From positions 1-64,000 of the forward strand of contig CAZAQV010000014.1 in NCBI GenBank assembly GCA_964487255.1: DNA of 64,000 nucleotides, read 5' to 3'. The DNA is from CAZAQV01 sp964487255 (lineage in GTDB: Bacteria; Myxococcota_A; Polyangia; Polyangiales; CAZAQV01). Positions 42,567-52,059 of the stretch are shown here, in pieces (position 1 is the stretch's first letter; each line of letters opens with the position of its first letter). The notes beneath the pieces are model-generated. The model searched no databases. It was not told the DNA's origin and was given only the letters and a program-made list of their open reading frames with translations. The position numbers and the translations under genes were made by a program.

Positions 42567-45500
42567 TTAATGGGTGCTCGTCTGAGGCGAGTACCTGGCG
42601 ATTACGCCCTCCGAGCCCACAGCGATGCCCGCAGCATCTCCAAGCGTATCGATGCTTCTAAATCGTGGGCAGTCGCGGTGGCCAACTTGCCTGAAGTCGG
42701 CCTTTGCCGGGACCCAGGCTCCGCTCTTGAGTTCTGCAATCAGACCCGCATGCAGTGGGGTGGTGTTGCTCGAGTGATAGCCTGCGGCAAATAAGCGGCC
42801 GCGATGTCCGTCAGAGAAATCAAAATTGGAAGTGCCATAAGAAGGCATGGTCTTATACAAACCCGCGCCGAGTTGTTCTAGCCAGCGCGACTCGGTCCGA
42901 GAGAACACCTTGCCCCTGCTCGTTATCACGAAGGTCTCGCCAGTCTTGCTGCCTGTTATCGCGCTGAGAGAGTCAGACTGGCCCAAGGGGTCGGCAACCC
43001 ACGCGTTGTTTTCAAGGCAAATAATGGTACCCGAAGTGCCAACCGCGCACAGCTCCCCCGTTGCGGTCGTTCCGAGACTGCGAAGATTTTCGGTCGTTGG
43101 TGTTTGCATGAGTGTCCATTCGATACCGTTGAAATGAAGTACTGTGCCTCCATGGCCCACCGCGTAGACATTCGACGGAGCGTCCCCCCAAACGTCGTTT
43201 AGCGAGGCAGCGCTGTTTGCTTCCATCTCTTGCCACAGCGAGCCGTTGAAGTGGACGATGCGGGATGATTGCCCCACTCCAAAGATGTTGCTCGTCGACG
43301 TTCCCCAAATTGCGTGAATGCGGGTGATGTCGTCCGAGAAGAGGCGAGGGGGATCTTGGACTTCAAGTCTCCAGATATCTCCACGCAGAGCTTCCACCAA
43401 AAAGGCTGTGTTCTCGGTGTCCATCCAGACGTCGTCGTAAGCCGCTGCGCGCTCATTCATCAAACTCCATTGGTCGCCGTCAAAATGCATGATCGTGCCG
43501 CTTGCTCCGACAGCGAATACGTTTGTGCTCGAAAAGCCCCAAACGGCGTAGAGCGATGGCCCTCGCGATTGCAGCGAAACCCAATTGCTTCCATCAAAGT
43601 GCTCGATTTGACCCTGGAGTCCAACGCCGAAGACATCGTTGGGAGCACTGCCCCACAAATCGTGGAGACTACGGTCGAGGCCTGTCCAAGTATTTCCATC
43701 GAAGTGAATAGGTGTCGTTCCGCCCAGATATACATCGGTTGCTGAGCTTGCCCAGACCGAAAGATAGTCGTCTCTTTTTCCTGGTTTCATCGCAGACCAT
43801 CTCGTCCCGTCGTAATGTAGAACGGTTCCTGCGTAGCCTGAGGCAAAGACGTCTGTCGGAGAGACTCCCCAAACGTCTGTAAGCGGCTCTGACGTTGTCG
43901 AATCCAGCGCACTCCAATCAACGCCATCTAAGTAAAGAATGATGCCGCGATTTCCGACCGCGAACGCAGTGTTTTCTTCGCTGACCCAGACGCCTGTTAG
44001 ATCTTCGGTTGTGTTGCTGTTCATGATCGTCCAACCGACGCCGTCCTGTCGAAGAATCGTTCCTCCACTTCCTACGACCACAACCAGGCCAGAGGAGTTT
44101 CCTGCGACAGCTCTGAGAGATTCCGTGGTGCCAGAGAAGCTAGGCTTCCATGCATTACCGTCGAAGCGAATGATGGTCCCGCTTCCGCCAACTGCATAGA
44201 AATCGGTTGGTGAGCTTCCCCATAGACCGTAGAGGTTGTGCGTGAGTGGTGCGCTTGGTGCATCGGGGGACAAGAGCCATTCGCAGATTCCACAATCCTG
44301 TGGGCATGTCCGACAGCTTTCGGCTTCTCCCCATTGGCAAGTCCACTGCTGATTGCATTTGCCGTCACCGCATATGCCACTTCGCTGAATGTAGCCAAGG
44401 TGGTCGGGGCAACGGGTGGCGCAGTCAACGGGGTACTCTTGGGATGCGTCTGCCTCGGCGGCTGTGCACCAACCATCGCCGTCGCGTTCGAGGCAATCGT
44501 GCGGGCAGGTTTCTGGAACTTCCTCGCAGCGGCCATTTCCGCATGTCTCAGCGCAATCTTCCCAGCAGGAAAGGAACGTCTCGCTCAGCTCGCATACGCC
44601 GTTGGAATTGCAGGGATTCGGCGAACAGTTTCCAAGCTTGTCACATACTTCGGGTGCGCAGTCGTTTGGGCAGCTTTTCATTTCCTCCGGGCAACATCGA
44701 CTATCTCCACACGCGCAGTCGCTTGCAGACTGAGCGACTACGCGTTGAAAGGCGAAACGATTTCCGTGGTGCAGCCAACCGACCTCACACCGGGCGCCTT
44801 CGGGCGTGCTCTCGCTGCAGCAGTCCAAGAGATCGCTCGGCTTCCATGCGTACACCGACTCGGCGAGTGCGTGGCTCACGCACGTGCCTCCTGAAAGGAT
44901 TCCGCAAGTCGATCCGCTAGGAACGCCAGGCGCGGTGGTGTCGATGCATGATTGGCCGGGTGCACAGTTGCAGCTCCAGCCAAAACAGCCCTTGATGTTG
45001 CATCGCTCGATCGTCCCGCGATCGGAGCTCCAAGCAAGAAACTCGCCAGGACGCTTATCGTGCCACTCGGCTTCGGCGACTGGGCATTCGGGCGCCGTGG
45101 AGCAATAGGTGGGCTCGCCTTCACACATCGAGGGTGCGGCAGGATCGCCGGTGCCGATCCACGGGTCACCGTCGTCCTTGATGCAGCGTTTGTGTGTGTT
45201 GGGATTGCCGTCGTCGTCGATGCAGCAGTGCGCCGGTCCGCAATCGCAAGCGTTTTCGCATGCGTAGTTGGGATCCTCGGCGCAGCGGTCGCGCTTGCCG
45301 TCGGCTTCGACGCACCAATGTCCGGGCGGGCAACCCGCTTTGCCGCAGTGGTAGACGGCCTCTGCGTCGAGTCTACAGGTACCGCGATGACAGAACTCTT
45401 TTTGGTCGCACTCGTGGTGGTTCGCGCAACTTCTCCCACTGCTCGTGGCATCGGGCCGGTTCAACGAACCATCGATAACGCGTCCATCGATTACAATACG

Positions 45501-45635
45501 CCCATCGACGAGCATCGCGTCACCCACGCCCGCGTCTTTGGTCGCATCGTCCGAGCCTCCACCACAGCCGAGTAGGGCGAGCATGAGCAGCGCAACGCCG
45601 AATCGATGGACGTGGATGCCTTTTGTCGCACTCAT
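42567..45635 (-). CDS. Large Cys-rich lipoprotein with beta-propeller repeats
   Basis: A 1022-residue lipoprotein (lipobox LALLGC, Cys24). An Asp/Gly-rich linker follows. Residues about 70-455 hold some 50 Cys in EGF-like or Dickkopf-like short modules (CANHHECDQKEFCHRGTC, CGNGRCEEVPETCPHDC). From about 455 come at least ten repeats of the form (V/L)WG(S/T)(S/A)PxD(V/F)(Y/F)AVG(x)xGTIxxFDGxxW, a propeller repeat common in myxobacterial surface proteins. Likely a surface adhesion or binding protein. The start is supported by TAGCCT six bases before the ATG. It converges with the second kinase. Confidence 0.72.
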   Translation of the reverse strand: MSATKGIHVHRFGVALLMLALLGCGGGSDDATKDAGVGDAMLVDGRIVIDGRVIDGSLNRPDATSSGRSCANHHECDQKEFCHRGTCRLDAEAVYHCGKAGCPPGHWCVEADGKRDRCAEDPNYACENACDCGPAHCCIDDDGNPNTHKRCIKDDGDPWIGTGDPAAPSMCEGEPTYCSTAPECPVAEAEWHDKRPGEFLAWSSDRGTIERCNIKGCFGWSCNCAPGQSCIDTTAPGVPSGSTCGILSGGTCVSHALAESVYAWKPSDLLDCCSESTPEGARCEVGWLHHGNRFAFQRVVAQSASDCACGDSRCCPEEMKSCPNDCAPEVCDKLGNCSPNPCNSNGVCELSETFLSCWEDCAETCGNGRCEEVPETCPHDCLERDGDGWCTAAEADASQEYPVDCATRCPDHLGYIQRSGICGDGKCNQQWTCQWGEAESCRTCPQDCGICEWLLSPDAPSAPLTHNLYGLWGSSPTDFYAVGGSGTIIRFDGNAWKPSFSGTTESLRAVAGNSSGLVVVVGSGGTILRQDGVGWTIMNSNTTEDLTGVWVSEENTAFAVGNRGIILYLDGVDWSALDSTTSEPLTDVWGVSPTDVFASGYAGTVLHYDGTRWSAMKPGKRDDYLSVWASSATDVYLGGTTPIHFDGNTWTGLDRSLHDLWGSAPNDVFGVGLQGQIEHFDGSNWVSLQSRGPSLYAVWGFSSTNVFAVGASGTIMHFDGDQWSLMNERAAAYDDVWMDTENTAFLVEALRGDIWRLEVQDPPRLFSDDITRIHAIWGTSTSNIFGVGQSSRIVHFNGSLWQEMEANSAASLNDVWGDAPSNVYAVGHGGTVLHFNGIEWTLMQTPTTENLRSLGTTATGELCAVGTSGTIICLENNAWVADPLGQSDSLSAITGSKTGETFVITSRGKVFSRTESRWLEQLGAGLYKTMPSYGTSNFDFSDGHRGRLFAAGYHSSNTTPLHAGLIAELKSGAWVPAKADFRQVGHRDCPRFRSIDTLGDAAGIAVGSEGVIARYSPQTSTH

Positions 45636-45641
45636 CCAACG

Positions 45642-45647
45642 AGGCTA
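45642..45647 (-). promoter_or_regulatory. Putative -10 box of the propeller lipoprotein
   Basis: TAGCCT ends six bases before the ATG at 45635, with no Shine-Dalgarno sequence between. Confidence 0.4.
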
Positions 45648-45761
45648 CCAAGTTGCGGCTGGGCGATCGATGTGGGCCACTGTGGTGAGCGATCGTCTGG
45701 AGCTGATTCGATCCCCCGTCCCGGTTAGGCAATGGCGCGTGCACCGAAGGCCGGGCCTCGG

Positions 45762-45767
45762 TACACT
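45762..45767 (+). promoter_or_regulatory. Putative -10 box of the giant kinase
   Basis: TACACT ends six bases before the GTG at 45774. This supports the GTG over the ATG at 45732, which would place the box inside the coding sequence. Confidence 0.4.
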
Positions 45768-45773
45768 GCCGCG

Positions 45774-48700
45774 GTGAGCGACTCGGCTCAAGACGTGCCG
45801 CGCGATGAGGCGATCGAAGCTGCGGGTTACGAACTCGTGCGGCGGGTTGCTTCGGGCGGGATGGGTGAAATCTGGAAGGCGCGGGCTATAGCCTCAGGAC
45901 AGCCCGTTGCCATCAAACGCATTCTCTCAGTCGGTGCGGGCGCGACACTCAGCAAGCTCGCAGATCGAATGCTGCGCGAGGCCGCAACCACTGCAAAGAT
46001 CGACCACCCCAATGTGATTCGCTATCTCGGCACGGGGCGTGACCAAAACGGCAGCCCCTTCATCGTGCTTGAGTGGCTCGACGGAAAGACCCTCTCTGAT
46101 CTCATGGAGCTAGAGCTCGACCTCGAAGAAGCGCTAGACCTCGTGCGCCAGGGACTCGACGGACTTGCGGCGTGTCATGATGCCGGTGTTGTCCATCGTG
46201 ACATCAAGCCTGATAACTTTTTTGTCGTCCAAGAGGACGAACGCCGCGTGGTCAAGCTGCTGGATCTTGGCATTGCCCTCGAAGAGTCGCGCAACACGCG
46301 GATGACAGAGGCTGGCGCCATTCTCGGGACGCTGCACTACCTTGCGCCGGAGCAAGCGCAGGGCTCTCTTCACGTCGATCACCGTGCGGATATCTACGCC
46401 ATGGGGGTCATGCTCTACCAACTTTGCACGGGCAAGCTTCCGTTCGAGGCCAGTGCGCCGATTGCGGTCCTCATCAAGATCACGACGGAGACGCCGGAGC
46501 GGCCAAAGAAACTCCAGCCTGACTTGCCCGATTGGCTTGATGCCCTAATTTGGCGAGCGCTTCAAAAAGCGCCGTCGGACCGCTTCGACTCTGCGCATGC
46601 CATGCGCTTGGCGCTCTCCGAGGTTTCGCTCGGCCGCCGCCACAGTCAGTTGTCGCCGCGTCCAGCGATGATCGCGCCAGATCTTGTCGATGCAGCTACC
46701 ATCAACGAGGGGAACCTCCTCGACCCGCGTCGCAGTGGCGAGTTCCGGGTGGTCACGCTCTTGTTCGTGGAGGTTGGGGATGAGCATGCGCTCGTGCGCG
46801 ATGCTCACCGCGCGATCGCCGAAGCGGAAGGTGTTGTGCAGAACCTGGCCGGCGATTACCTGCTTGGTCTGTTCGGGGTGGAGCGCACGCGTGGAGACGA
46901 AGCGCTTCGCGCTGTGCTGGCCGGTTTGGAAGTGGCGCGGGCCGCGGACCGGCCGACCCGCATCTTGGCGTCCACAATCCGTGTGGAGGTCGGCGAAGGT
47001 TTGCGCCTCGCATCGGAGGAACTCGAGCGCGCTATCGCATCGCTTGACCGCCTGCCGCGCGGTGAGGTCGTGCTGGACCCAGCCACCCAGGCTTTGGCCC
47101 GTTCGCGCATTCGAACGCGCGAGCTCGATGCGCATATCGTGGCCGAAGACGCGACGAGAAGGAGTGTGCAGCCAGCCGCGCCCGCGCGCGCTCCCATGGT
47201 GGGTCGTGACGAGCCGCTGGCGCGTTTGTCCGCGAGTCTGAGCGGTGCGGTTGAAGACGGGGAGTGTCGTGTCGCTTTGGTGCTCGGCCCGTCGGGCATC
47301 GGCAAGACGAGACTCGTTCGTGAGTTTGTGGCCGGTCTTGACGAGCGTGAGGCCGACGAACGCCCCTTGGTGCTCAGCGCGACCGTGGATCCAGGGGTTG
47401 CAGGTTTACCAGGTGGCGCAGTAGCAAGTACGATCCGACGCGCAGCCGGTGTGTCGGTAGGGCGTGGCGACGCATCACGCCACGCACTGATGTCTTTTAT
47501 TGACGAGCAAGGCGCAGACCTCGGAGAGGCTGGTACCCAGTTTCTCGCTTTCGCACTCGGGCTGGGCGAGACGGGCAATGAAACCACGGCCCTTCAAGCC
47601 GCCCTCTCTGATCCGAGGCTGATGAAGGAGCGGCTCACCGAAGCGTTTGTGTCGCTGCTGGGCTCGCTAAGCGCGCGGCGGCCGTTGGTGCTCTGGCTCG
47701 ACGACATGCAATGGGAACGCGAAGCGGCCCGCGAACTACTTTCACAGGTCCTCGAACGCCTCGACGATTCGCCCATTTTTGTGTTGGTCACCGCGCATCC
47801 GGAGCTGCTCGACGAGCATCCCAGCTTGTTTTCCGAGCTTGAGCCCAGTCGTATCGACCTCGAGCCCTTACGCAAACGCTCATGCAAGAAGCTAAGCGCC
47901 GCGCTTCTTGACGGTAAGGTGGGCAAAGAGCTCGAGGCCGGCATTCGCGAGTGGAGTCACGGAAACCCATATCTCGTCGAGGAGTTTGTGGCCTGGCTCC
48001 GAAGTCATGATGCGATCACGAAGGCCGACGGTGAATGGAAGTACGTTCGCGCTCCCGAGGAATTGGGCTTACCCGTTGCGCTCGAAGCCGCTGTTCAAGG
48101 CCGTATGGACCAACTCGAGTCGGACCTTAAAGAACTGCTCAAGGTTGCTTCGGTGCTTGGTAATGCGGCATGGAGCGAGGCGATTGCATCGATGTGGGCG
48201 GACGGTCCATCAGCGCGCATGGAAGAACTCGTCGCCGCCGATTTTCTCGAACTTAGTGCCGATAGTCGTTTCGCGGGGAGTCTTGAGTGGTCGTTTCGCA
48301 GCCGGGCTGTGCGAAACGTGGCCTACCAGATGCTTCCGCCCGCCCGACAGAAGTTCTTGCACAGCAATGCGGCGCGTTGGCTGGAAGTCCAACTCGACGT
48401 GGACGCCAAGATGGTCGCCCACCACTTCGAGCGAGCTGGCGAAGAGTCGCGCGCCAAAGACTGGTATGCCAAGGCGGGCGCCCATGCCTTGCGGAGCTTC
48501 GACTCGCACGAGGCAGTTGAGTGCTTCAAGAAAAGTTTGGGTGAGGAAGTGGGTGAGCTTGACCGCATTGCCCGGACAGCGGAACTGGCGGCGGCTCTGG
48601 TCCTGACGGCCGAGTTTGAAGAAGCTTTCGGGCTTTGCAAGCGCTTGCTTGACGAGGACTTGGTCTCCGGAAACAAAAAACAGCGGGCGCGGATATTATG

Positions 48701-49721
48701 GCTTCAGGGGCGCACGCTTAGGGGGCTCAACCGCCTTCCTGAATCGGTTTCTGTGTTGCGCGAAGCCGAGGGACTACTCAAGGAGATGCCACTGTCAGAG
48801 CTCCACCTCGACGTTGATTGGGCGCTCTTTTGGGGGCTGTGGTCGATTGCAGAGCGACAGGCCGCGAGAGCCGTTGCGGAGCGTATGCGTCGGTCAGCAA
48901 GTGAACTTGATCGACCTGATCGCGTCTCGGAGGCCGCGTTGGCGGGTGCGAGTATTCACGCGGTCGACGGCGACCTGAGTGTGGCCGTCGAGCTGGCGAA
49001 ACAGGCGACCCAACTCGCAAGGGAAGTGGGCCACGTCCTTCGCGAAATAGATGCGCTGCTCCTGCTCGGCGTGGTGCTCACTATCACCGGGATGTTCGAA
49101 GACGCCGAGGCCGCGCTTGCGGACGCTGCGGCGCTGGCGGCTCGATTGCGCGCCAAGTATTCGCGCTACAGCGTCGCTGAGTACCAAGGATATCTCGCGC
49201 TGCAGCGTGAGAATACAGCGGAGGCCATCGCAGCGTACCAGCGTGCGGTCGGATTCGCGCAGGAGCTCGGCGGAGCTGCCGCGCTCGCGAGTGCCAGGGC
49301 CGGACTGGTGAGGGCACGCTTGCGAGACGGTCCGGAGCACGAAGATGCGCTGGCGCTACTGCACATGGCCAACGACGCACTTGCGATGATTGGTGAAAGC
49401 GGTGACGCGACGGAGCTCAAGGTTAGGTTGGCCGGTACCGAGGCGTGTCTGCAGGCGGGCAAACACGATGAGGCGTGGGTCCAGGCCCAGCGCTTGGCCG
49501 AGCTACTCGAACAGATCGGCGGTGAAGAGTACGAAGTAGAGGCTTGGCTCGCCATCGCCGATGCGGCCGATAACGTCGGTCAAGTCGGGGACGACTATCG
49601 CCTGCGCGCCAAAGAACGCGTAGACCAGTACTTGCACCGACTGTCTGCCACGGAGCATCGCAACCGTTTGCTACGCGTTGCCCAGACTCAACGCTCGCTG
49701 TCTATCGCCCCCCGCAGTTAG
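45774..49721 (+). CDS. Kinase / cyclase-like / AAA ATPase / TPR fusion protein
   Basis: A 1315-residue cytoplasmic protein. The kinase domain (about 19-295) has GGMGEIW, Lys48 in VAIKRI, Asp143 in HRDIKPDN, and DLG instead of DFG (164-166). Residues about 325-460 resemble a class III nucleotidyl cyclase (FRVVTLLFVEVGDEHALV, LAGDYLLGLFGVERTRGDEA) but lack the metal-binding Asp residues. A STAND/AAA ATPase follows, with Walker A GPSGIGKT near 505 and LVLWLDDMQWERE as Walker B. TPR-like helices run from about 860 to the end. This order is known in myxobacterial and cyanobacterial signalling proteins. It probably acts as a regulated scaffold whose ATPase responds to kinase or TPR input. Confidence 0.9.
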   Translation: MSDSAQDVPRDEAIEAAGYELVRRVASGGMGEIWKARAIASGQPVAIKRILSVGAGATLSKLADRMLREAATTAKIDHPNVIRYLGTGRDQNGSPFIVLEWLDGKTLSDLMELELDLEEALDLVRQGLDGLAACHDAGVVHRDIKPDNFFVVQEDERRVVKLLDLGIALEESRNTRMTEAGAILGTLHYLAPEQAQGSLHVDHRADIYAMGVMLYQLCTGKLPFEASAPIAVLIKITTETPERPKKLQPDLPDWLDALIWRALQKAPSDRFDSAHAMRLALSEVSLGRRHSQLSPRPAMIAPDLVDAATINEGNLLDPRRSGEFRVVTLLFVEVGDEHALVRDAHRAIAEAEGVVQNLAGDYLLGLFGVERTRGDEALRAVLAGLEVARAADRPTRILASTIRVEVGEGLRLASEELERAIASLDRLPRGEVVLDPATQALARSRIRTRELDAHIVAEDATRRSVQPAAPARAPMVGRDEPLARLSASLSGAVEDGECRVALVLGPSGIGKTRLVREFVAGLDEREADERPLVLSATVDPGVAGLPGGAVASTIRRAAGVSVGRGDASRHALMSFIDEQGADLGEAGTQFLAFALGLGETGNETTALQAALSDPRLMKERLTEAFVSLLGSLSARRPLVLWLDDMQWEREAARELLSQVLERLDDSPIFVLVTAHPELLDEHPSLFSELEPSRIDLEPLRKRSCKKLSAALLDGKVGKELEAGIREWSHGNPYLVEEFVAWLRSHDAITKADGEWKYVRAPEELGLPVALEAAVQGRMDQLESDLKELLKVASVLGNAAWSEAIASMWADGPSARMEELVAADFLELSADSRFAGSLEWSFRSRAVRNVAYQMLPPARQKFLHSNAARWLEVQLDVDAKMVAHHFERAGEESRAKDWYAKAGAHALRSFDSHEAVECFKKSLGEEVGELDRIARTAELAAALVLTAEFEEAFGLCKRLLDEDLVSGNKKQRARILWLQGRTLRGLNRLPESVSVLREAEGLLKEMPLSELHLDVDWALFWGLWSIAERQAARAVAERMRRSASELDRPDRVSEAALAGASIHAVDGDLSVAVELAKQATQLAREVGHVLREIDALLLLGVVLTITGMFEDAEAALADAAALAARLRAKYSRYSVAEYQGYLALQRENTAEAIAAYQRAVGFAQELGGAAALASARAGLVRARLRDGPEHEDALALLHMANDALAMIGESGDATELKVRLAGTEACLQAGKHDEAWVQAQRLAELLEQIGGEEYEVEAWLAIADAADNVGQVGDDYRLRAKERVDQYLHRLSATEHRNRLLRVAQTQRSLSIAPRS

Positions 49722-51364
49722 GGCATCGGTGGTGGGATGTTGATAGCATCGTGAACGATTTCGGTGGTGACGTTTTCGTCGAGCGTCCCGCTTCCACTGA
49801 TGGTGTTGGTCTGAATCAGCGCGTCGCTGTTTTGTAGCAAGATGCCGTACTCACCGCTTGCGCTGATGGTGTTGCCGTCGATTGTGCCGCCGACACCGTC
49901 GAGGAGCACGCCATCGCGCGCACTCAGGTCGATGAAGTTGTTCAATACGCTCACGTCGAAGCTTGTCCCGTCCCTGACCGAGACCTGAAGTCCGTCACCA
50001 GCTACGCTGGCAGATGCGCTGGTGGAAGAGATGAGATTGCCGGAGATTTGAGCGGGTTGAACGGCAAGCAATTGTTGCAATGCAATTCCAGCGCCCATGT
50101 TGTTGAGCACTTCGTTTCCCGAGATCTCGATGGTGTTATCCAATGCGGCGAGGTTGCACACTTTGTCTTCATCGGCGCAGCCGGGAGCTCCCTCGGGACA
50201 GACCAGGTTTTCCGTTGGGCAGGGTAGATCGATCGCGCTCAAACCGACGCCGCCGTTGTTCTCGATCGTGCTTGCTGTGATCAGTGCATCTCGCAGATTG
50301 GTGAGGTAGAAGCCGTACGCCAAGTCCGCGGAGAGTTGCTGGCTCGGGCCATCTTCGCCGAGTTTTCCTGTCAGTAGCAATGCGCTCTCGATGAAGCCGA
50401 GAGACTCTGAATCGTTTCCGGCCTTGATGCCGTACGTGCGGTTCTGGTCGATGATCGACTGCTGAATCGACGCTCCATAGCCGGTGAGTAGACATGCGCC
50501 CGTGCCGGCTACAGTGCTAGCCGCACCCTTGATATCGACGCCGACCTCGTTCGCACATACCCGGGAGTTCGCGAGGCACAGCTGCGCACCACCGGTGGAG
50601 TTGAGGTAGACGCCCGTGCAGAAGCCCTCGATGACCGACTCGGTGATCTGTAGTGCGGTGCTGGATGCGCCCGGCGCGATTTGCACGCCGATGGTCGGGT
50701 TTTCACTGTTACAGACTTCCTCAGACGGCCAGGAAGGGTTGGACGGGTCGAAGGTGGGGGCCGTGACCGTGCACCCGGTCAGCCCCGCGTTGTCGATCCC
50801 AGACTGAAAGTGGATCTCGCCGACGATGCGTGTTTGCTCAGCGCAAGCACCGGCCAGTATGGGGTTGGCGATTCCAGAGATCGTGAGATTCTCGTCGTAC
50901 TCGCCCGCCGCGACGGCGATAACGATGTCAGGCTTGTCCCCACCGGCTGCCGCGTCGACCTCTTGTCCCTTGGTGAGCGCGGCCGAGATGGACGAAAAGG
51001 GGCTCTCAAGCGAACCGTCTCCGTTCGTATCGGACTTCTTCACAAAGAGCACGGTGGCGTCGTCGGAGAAGACGCCGTACTCGGGGTAGCAGGTCTCGCC
51101 GTCACCTGCGTCGCCATCCACGCAGCCACACTTCTTCTGGACGCCTACCGCGACGCATTTTCCGGCCATGCACTCTTTGCCTTCTTCGCATCCGCCGGGG
51201 CAGTCCATCATGAGCATGCCGCCGTCATTGCGTGTGACTTTGCCGTCCATAAAGACCTGGGCGTCGCTGCCGCCGTCGGTGTTGGCATTGTTGTCGTCAT
51301 CTCCGCAGGCTGCGAGCGAGTGGGAAAAGAGCAGGGCGCAAATCGAAGGGTAAATAAGTCGCAT
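49718..51364 (-). CDS. Beta-helix lipoprotein
   Basis: A 548-residue lipoprotein (lipobox SHSLAAC, Cys20). A short Cys-rich module (CPGGCEEGKECMAGKC, then CGCVDGDAGDGETC) leads into a right-handed parallel beta-helix. Its entry motif is FVKKSDTNGDGSLESPFSSI near residue 110, and its coils have Asn ladders (DALITASTIENNGGVGLSAI, DNTIEISGNEVLNNMGAGIA, DGVGGTIDGNTISASGEYGI). This is the DUF1565/pectate-lyase-like fold, usually polysaccharide-directed or adhesive. ATG at 51364 with GAGGTAACG upstream. Its stop overlaps that of the giant kinase by 4 bp. Confidence 0.78.
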   Translation of the reverse strand: MRLIYPSICALLFSHSLAACGDDDNNANTDGGSDAQVFMDGKVTRNDGGMLMMDCPGGCEEGKECMAGKCVAVGVQKKCGCVDGDAGDGETCYPEYGVFSDDATVLFVKKSDTNGDGSLESPFSSISAALTKGQEVDAAAGGDKPDIVIAVAAGEYDENLTISGIANPILAGACAEQTRIVGEIHFQSGIDNAGLTGCTVTAPTFDPSNPSWPSEEVCNSENPTIGVQIAPGASSTALQITESVIEGFCTGVYLNSTGGAQLCLANSRVCANEVGVDIKGAASTVAGTGACLLTGYGASIQQSIIDQNRTYGIKAGNDSESLGFIESALLLTGKLGEDGPSQQLSADLAYGFYLTNLRDALITASTIENNGGVGLSAIDLPCPTENLVCPEGAPGCADEDKVCNLAALDNTIEISGNEVLNNMGAGIALQQLLAVQPAQISGNLISSTSASASVAGDGLQVSVRDGTSFDVSVLNNFIDLSARDGVLLDGVGGTIDGNTISASGEYGILLQNSDALIQTNTISGSGTLDENVTTEIVHDAINIPPPMP

Positions 51365-51435
51365 CGTTACCTCATTATGTTTGCGATCACGCTATTGTAA
51401 AAGGGCATAGCCTTCTCGTAAGCTTTTCCTACGGG

Positions 51436-51741
51436 ATGCGACTTTTTCAACTACATCAGGCGCGGTTGTGCGACGGTCGCGCGCTGCTGTATTTCGGTTT
51501 CGTAGCCATTCTGCTAAGTGCCGGTTCTTCGCCTGGTGCTGAGGCGAGCGATGCCGCGACTGCGGACGCCCAAGCCGATGCAGAGGCTGGCACCTCGACG
51601 ACGGATGGCAATGTCGACGGAACGATCGTTCGTGACGGGAGCGTGAGTCCTGGCGGGAGCGCTGAGACTTGTCTCTCGGGGAAGCCTCACGCGCTAACGT
51701 TGCATCGTTGCACCTTTGCAGCTAAGCCAAAGCCATGCTGA
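51436..51741 (+). CDS. Small secreted Asp/Ala-rich protein
   Basis: A 101-residue frame with a signal-like hydrophobic stretch (ALLYFGFVAILLSAGSSPGA) and an Asp/Ala-rich linker typical of local lipoproteins (DAATADAQADAEAG). It ends with four Cys in 25 residues. It overlaps the next gene by 7 bp, which favours a real coupled gene. There is no lipobox Cys and no known family. Confidence 0.4.
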   Translation: MRLFQLHQARLCDGRALLYFGFVAILLSAGSSPGAEASDAATADAQADAEAGTSTTDGNVDGTIVRDGSVSPGGSAETCLSGKPHALTLHRCTFAAKPKPC

Positions 51742-52052
51742 AGGGCGGTTGTTTGGTTCTGCTCCTGCTGGTCGCGTGTACAAAAAACCAAGACCTGGAC
51801 GCCCGCGTGGGCGAACGAGACTCGAGCATCACCGAGCCCGCTACATGCCGTGGGATCTGCGAGGCTCGCTACGGGGTGTGCGGCGGTTCGGAGCCGTCAA
51901 AATCTGCGTCCTGTAGCGATCTTTGTGAAGGGTCACCCACCGTCGACCAAATCTCGTGCTTGAGATCGCAGCCCTGCACCCAGCTCTTCGCGGCAATTGC
52001 GGCCGGCAACAGTATCAATGACATCTGTCCTGTGGACGGGTCCGCGGGCTAA
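51735..52052 (+). CDS. Small Cys-rich lipoprotein
   Basis: A 105-residue lipoprotein (signal GCLVLLLLVAC, Cys15). The mature part contains eight Cys in a compact pattern (CRGICEARYGVCGG, CSDLCEGSP, CLRSQPCTQLF) that should form four disulfides. No named family, but similar small Cys-rich lipoproteins occur elsewhere in this window. TAAGCC lies six bases upstream of the ATG. It converges with the diguanylate cyclase gene. Confidence 0.65.
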   Translation: MLKGGCLVLLLLVACTKNQDLDARVGERDSSITEPATCRGICEARYGVCGGSEPSKSASCSDLCEGSPTVDQISCLRSQPCTQLFAAIAAGNSINDICPVDGSAG

Positions 52053-52059
52053 CCCGCTC

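Noticed and set aside
44238..44920. Two plus-strand frames of 218 and 224 codons
   Set aside because: Shadows of the Cys-rich part of the propeller lipoprotein on the other strand.
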